Of a DNA stretch of 64,000 bases, positions 61,018 through 64,000 are shown one piece after another; the first letter of the stretch is position 1, and every line of letters starts with the position of its first letter. The stretch spans positions 626,481 through 690,480 of the forward strand of contig OY282383.1 of the NCBI GenBank assembly GCA_958295855.1, in the 5' to 3' direction. The DNA is from an uncultured Poribacteria bacterium (lineage in GTDB: Bacteria > Poribacteria > WGA-4E > WGA-3G). The notes below the pieces were generated by a model. That model had not been told where the DNA came from and made no database searches. It saw nothing but the letters and a program-made list of their open reading frames with translations. A program made the position numbers and the translations under genes.

Positions 61018-62137
61018 ACAGCGTACCCACTTGGCGGGTGTTCAACGCATTGTTGTGAAGGTGGGCAGTAGCACGCTTTCACAAGGGACATATCTCGACG
61101 AAGCTGCGCTGTATGAACTAGTCCACGATTTAGCACTTGTCAGACAGAACGGCGTTGAGGTTATCCTCGTCACGTCGGGGGCAATCGCGGCAGGATGGCC
61201 ACAACTCGGTTTTAACCAACGTCCGCAGACACTCCCGCGCTTACAAGCCTCCGCTGCTGTGGGCCAAATTCGGTTGATGGCCGCGTACGAGGAGCGGTTT
61301 TGCAACTATGGCCAACGCACCGCAATCCTGTTGCTCACACGGGACGATTTCTCCGACAGGGAACGCTACACCCGCATGGGCGACACCCTGCGTACCCTTC
61401 TCCACCTCGGTGTAATTCCGATTATCAACGAAAACGACACCGTCGCAGTGGATGAAATCAAGGTAGGCGATAACGATACGCTCTCCGCCTACGTGACGAA
61501 CCTCGCCCAGGCGCAGCTCCTCGTCATTCTCTCCGATCAGGCGGGCTTTTACACTGCCGATCCGAGGCAGCACGCCGCCCCCGAGCTCATCCACACCGTC
61601 TCCGCTATTTCAGAAGACATGCGGCAAGCTGCTGGGCGCGCTGGCACAACGGCTGGTACCGGCGGTATGGCGACAAAGTTGCGTGCTGCCGAGATTGTCA
61701 CCGGCTCAGGCGAGATGATGGTGCTGGCACACGGCAAGGAGCCACTCGTAGTGACGCGCCTGCTGAAAGGCGAACCGCTCGGAACGCTGTTCCTGCCGCA
61801 ATCCCGAATCTCTGGGCGAAAACGGTGGATTGCCTATTCTCGGCACCTAAAAGGCAGACTCTTGGTAGATAATGGCGCACGCGATGCGCTCGTGCTAGGC
61901 GGAAAAAGCCTGTTGCCCGCAGGAATCCGACGCGTTGGCGGACATTTTGACTATAGCGACACCGTCTCTTGCATCACTGAAAATGGGGAGGAGTTTGCAC
62001 GCGGCTTAGTCAACTACAATTCAACAGAGACTGCCCAACTCACCGGCAAGCAGACGAAGGACATTGAGAAAATTCTCGGTTACCGTGATTACGATGAAAT
62101 CATACATCGGGATAACCTCGTCTTACTTGACTCGTAG
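60971..62137 (+). CDS. proB: Glutamate 5-kinase
   Basis: About 388 residues. First step of proline synthesis. Amino-acid kinase domain (IVVKVGSSTLSQG, ILVTSGAIAAGWPQLG, IPIINENDTVAVDEIKVGDNDTLSAYV, TGGMATKLRAAEI) and a C-terminal PUA domain (KGRLLVDNGARDALVLGGKSLLPAGI). The start is uncertain: ATG 60971 overlaps obg by 47 bp; TTG 61031 is just before GVQRIVVKVG, and ATG 60923 is further upstream. proA lies downstream across a repeat block. Confidence 0.9.
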   Translation: MNLSSPIAQKRCNQTEQRTHLAGVQRIVVKVGSSTLSQGTYLDEAALYELVHDLALVRQNGVEVILVTSGAIAAGWPQLGFNQRPQTLPRLQASAAVGQIRLMAAYEERFCNYGQRTAILLLTRDDFSDRERYTRMGDTLRTLLHLGVIPIINENDTVAVDEIKVGDNDTLSAYVTNLAQAQLLVILSDQAGFYTADPRQHAAPELIHTVSAISEDMRQAAGRAGTTAGTGGMATKLRAAEIVTGSGEMMVLAHGKEPLVVTRLLKGEPLGTLFLPQSRISGRKRWIAYSRHLKGRLLVDNGARDALVLGGKSLLPAGIRRVGGHFDYSDTVSCITENGEEFARGLVNYNSTETAQLTGKQTKDIEKILGYRDYDEIIHRDNLVLLDS

Positions 62138-62290
62138 GAGCGATCTCCGAATCGCGAAAAAGAGGCCAGCATGATTGCACCATGCCGGCATTTTTAATAA
62201 GAAACCCGATTTTGAACCGGGTATCCGCCCCTGCTTTGCAGGGGTAAATACCTCATGCGGAAAAATCGGAGCAGAAACTGAATTGACGAA
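62136..62290. repeat. GGAGCGATCTCC repeat, family A palindrome, inverted family B head
   Basis: GTAGGAGCGATCTCCGAATCGCG at 62136-62157, palindrome at 62219-62252, and AATCGGAGCAGAAACTGAATTG at 62263-62284. No gene; the last piece lies just before AAAAAGGAAACAAA, the proA ribosome-binding site. Confidence 0.8.
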
Positions 62291-62302
62291 AAAGGAAACA
62301 AA

Positions 62303-63565
62303 ATGAGCGAAAACATCCAGAATAGCATCCAATCAAAAGCGCGACAGGCAAAATCGGCGATGCGTGTTTTGTCACGGAGCTCCGTTGATGTGCGGAACAA
62401 CGCGCTTTTGGCAATGGCTGAAAGCCTCCTGAACGCGAAAGACAAAATCCAGGCAGCGAATCGCATTGACCTGGGCGATGGCGAGAAAACAGGCCTCGCC
62501 GCACCCCTCATGCAACGGCTCCTGTTAGATGACAAAAAAATCGAACGGATGGCGGACAATCTCCGACAAGTCGCTGCCCTACCGGATCCGATTGGCGCAG
62601 TCATCAGCATGGGCGAGCGTCCGAATGGCCTCAAAATCGGGACAGTGCGTGTGCCTATCGGTGTCGTCGGCGTAGTGTATGAGTCTCGCCCAGACGTAAC
62701 CGTGGAGGTCTCCGCACTCTGCATCAAATCCGGAAACGGGGTTATCCTGCGAGGTGGCTCCGAAGCAATTCACTCCAATGCAACCCTCGCCCGTATTCTC
62801 AGCGATACCGCTGCAGCCGCGGGCATTCCAGATGCCATCCAGTTCGTTGACACCACCGACCGGCAAGCGGTTCGTGAACTCATCCGCCTGCCCGAATTCA
62901 TCGACCTGGTTATTCCGCGTGGCAGCAACGAATTCGTCCAATATCTGATGCGGGAATCGGATGTCCCGGTGCTTGGGCATGCGGACGGCATCTGCCATAT
63001 CTATGTGGACGAAGCCGCCGACCTCCGCATGGCAACGAAGCTCTGTATGAATGCGAAAGTTGGGTACAAAGTGGCAGTCTGCAATGCTGTGGAAACGCTG
63101 TTGGTTCACGAGGCAGTCGCAGAGCGGTACCTTCCGACTCTCTGCGAGCAGTTGCGCGCTGCTGATGTTGAGGTGCGCGGCTGTGAACGCACCTGTCAGA
63201 TATACCCTGCAGCGAAACCCGCAACGGAAACAGATTGGCGGACAGAATACCTCGATTACATCTTATCCATTCGTGTCGTTGACAGTATGGACACAGCGAT
63301 TGACCACATTGAAAGGTATGGCTCGCATCATTCGGATGCAATTGTCACAGAAAGTTACACCGCTGCGGAGCGATTCCTCAAAGAGGTGGATTCTGCGGCA
63401 GTTTACGTCAACGCCAGCACCGTCTTCACGGATGGCTATGAATTCGGGTTGGGTGCCGAAGTCGGAATTAGCACACAGAAGCTCCACTCCCGCGGGCCCA
63501 TGGGCCTAGAGGGGTTGACGACTTACAAGTACATTATCTACGGGAACGGCCAAATCCGCCTGTAG
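62303..63565 (+). CDS. proA: Gamma-glutamyl phosphate reductase
   Basis: 420 residues, second step of proline synthesis, NADPH-dependent. Family motifs: PIGVVGVVYESRPDVTVE, LCIKSGNGVILRGGSEAI, LVIPRGSNEFVQ, HADGICHIYVDEAADL, catalytic cysteine in VAVCNAVETLLV, and EFGLGAEVGISTQKLHSRGPMGLEGLTTYKYI near the end. The stop codon TAG (63563-63565) is the first bases of a family C repeat. Start ATG 62303 follows AAAAAGGAAACAAA. Confidence 0.95.
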   Translation: MSENIQNSIQSKARQAKSAMRVLSRSSVDVRNNALLAMAESLLNAKDKIQAANRIDLGDGEKTGLAAPLMQRLLLDDKKIERMADNLRQVAALPDPIGAVISMGERPNGLKIGTVRVPIGVVGVVYESRPDVTVEVSALCIKSGNGVILRGGSEAIHSNATLARILSDTAAAAGIPDAIQFVDTTDRQAVRELIRLPEFIDLVIPRGSNEFVQYLMRESDVPVLGHADGICHIYVDEAADLRMATKLCMNAKVGYKVAVCNAVETLLVHEAVAERYLPTLCEQLRAADVEVRGCERTCQIYPAAKPATETDWRTEYLDYILSIRVVDSMDTAIDHIERYGSHHSDAIVTESYTAAERFLKEVDSAAVYVNASTVFTDGYEFGLGAEVGISTQKLHSRGPMGLEGLTTYKYIIYGNGQIRL

Positions 63566-63898
63566 GGGCAGCGCCTTGTGCCTGCCCTGTGCGTGTAACC
63601 CCTTTCATCAATTCAGTTTTGCGGCGTAATGGTATCGGTTTCCCCTGCTTTGCAGGGGTAATATACCACTGCGCCCATAAGCGACGTGCATTCTGCTCCG
63701 ATTTTTCCGCGGTGGATTCGCCCCGCTTTGCGGGGTATTTACCCACTACAAAATCGGGTTTCGGATGCGTTTGTAGCGTGTTCCCTGCTAATTAACGGTT
63801 AAAATACTTGCATCAGAAATCTCCGACGAGCTCTGCCACTGCGTTACAACTACAACCAAAACCCTTGGAACTAGGCAACAATTGGGAGTCCTAAACAC
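63563..63898. repeat. Repeat-filled region after proA
   Basis: Family C (63563-63590), head variant TCATCAATTCAGTTTTGCGGCG, palindrome (63630-63668), family F (63672-63690), a CTCCGATTTTTCCG piece, palindrome (63717-63750), SD-like ATTAACGG zone and family B tail (63815-63880). No gene. Confidence 0.8.
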
Positions 63899-64000
63899 GT
63901 GAACACGATCAAACGTCCAAATCAAGATGCACTTTACCAAGCACTCAACATCTATCGCGATGCAATGCGCACCTTTGTTTTCAGAAACCTGAGAACAGTA
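63899..64000 (+). CDS. 5' end of a gene, cut by the window edge (HEPN-like N-terminus suspected)
   Basis: GTG at 63899 follows TGGGAGTCCTAAACAC. 34 codons are visible: IKRPNQDALYQALNIYRDAMRTF and so on. The LYQALNIYRDAMR helix recalls the N-terminus of Swt1-like HEPN proteins and DUF499-type ATPases from memory. Too little sequence to assign. Confidence 0.45.
   Translation, partial: MNTIKRPNQDALYQALNIYRDAMRTFVFRNLRTV

Noticed and set aside
1..64000. tRNA, rRNA or riboswitch genes
   Set aside because: No cloverleaf-like or rRNA-like sequence was recognised by eye; a covariance-model scan would be needed to exclude small RNAs.

Overview
**Organism.** The window is about half GC and reads as a chromosomal piece of a Gram-negative-type bacterium. 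It has heptose-phosphate genes (hldA, gmhB) and a Wza/Wzc-type export pair, which imply LPS or capsule. One large secreted protein ends in a FlgD-like sorting module with the motif NYPNPFNPETWIPYQL. From memory that combination recalls Candidatus Poribacteria (sponge/marine), but this is an inference and was not searched. No rRNA, tRNA or CRISPR was seen.

**Layout.** 0.4-2.5 kb: two permeases of a nucleoside-type ABC importer. 2.8-6.1 kb: secreted beta-helix/propeller/dockerin protein. 6.3-14.2 kb: surface polysaccharide block (wzc, wza, hldA, gmhB, nucleotide-sugar dehydrogenase). 14.5-18.3 kb: NYN nuclease-like protein, beta-class DNA methyltransferase, secreted repeat protein. 18.4-43 kb: mostly minus-strand housekeeping and metabolic genes (phosphodiesterase, PolX/PHP, ftsX, ftsE, topA, accD, broken tnpB, AAA ATPase, leuD, leuC, amino-acid-type binding protein, RNase J, leuS), with a plus-strand WD40 gene. 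43.6-45.1 kb: PhoX-like protein. 45.1-53.7 kb: a sigma-54 island. 53.8-64 kb: secreted protein, oxidoreductases, decayed toxin-antitoxin pair, nfo, small metal-binding proteins, obg, proB, proA, and the start of another gene.

**Two unusual systems.** (1) Several families of short repeats occupy nearly every intergenic space outside the sigma-54 island and also sit inside genes. Family A is a palindrome of about 32-40 bp (GGTAT..CCCCTGC-AAA-GCAGGGG..ATACC). It is found in frame inside leuS, gmhB, wza, polX, tnpB, an ABC permease and a lipoprotein, and a second copy frameshifts tnpB. Family B is a directional composite of about 200 bp. Read on the minus strand it carries a stop codon (..VVA-stop) at its 5' end, then a Shine-Dalgarno, an ATG and a peptide ([14 protein letters not shown]). 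That peptide is fused in frame to accD, RNase J, LeuS and Wza, while its other end closes topA, leuC, leuD and leuS. All copies of its tail point the same way regardless of gene direction. Families C (GTAGGGGTAGTGCCTTGTGC..) and F (GCGCCCATAAGCGACGTGCAT) behave similarly. (2) The sigma-54 island holds five paralogous single-TM proteins with a nearly invariant N-terminus (MFRDLLSSRALHVGFVLF) and variable remainders. An enhancer-binding protein without a sensor domain sits among them. Two copies have the same upstream control region: three palindromes 21 bp apart, then a consensus sigma-54 promoter. Fragments of the regulator elsewhere show the island grew by duplicating a regulator-promoter-target unit. 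The stretch from about 43.6 to 56.4 kb contains no family A palindrome.

**Limits.** All family assignments come from reading motifs by eye. Starts inside repeats are uncertain and are flagged in each entry.
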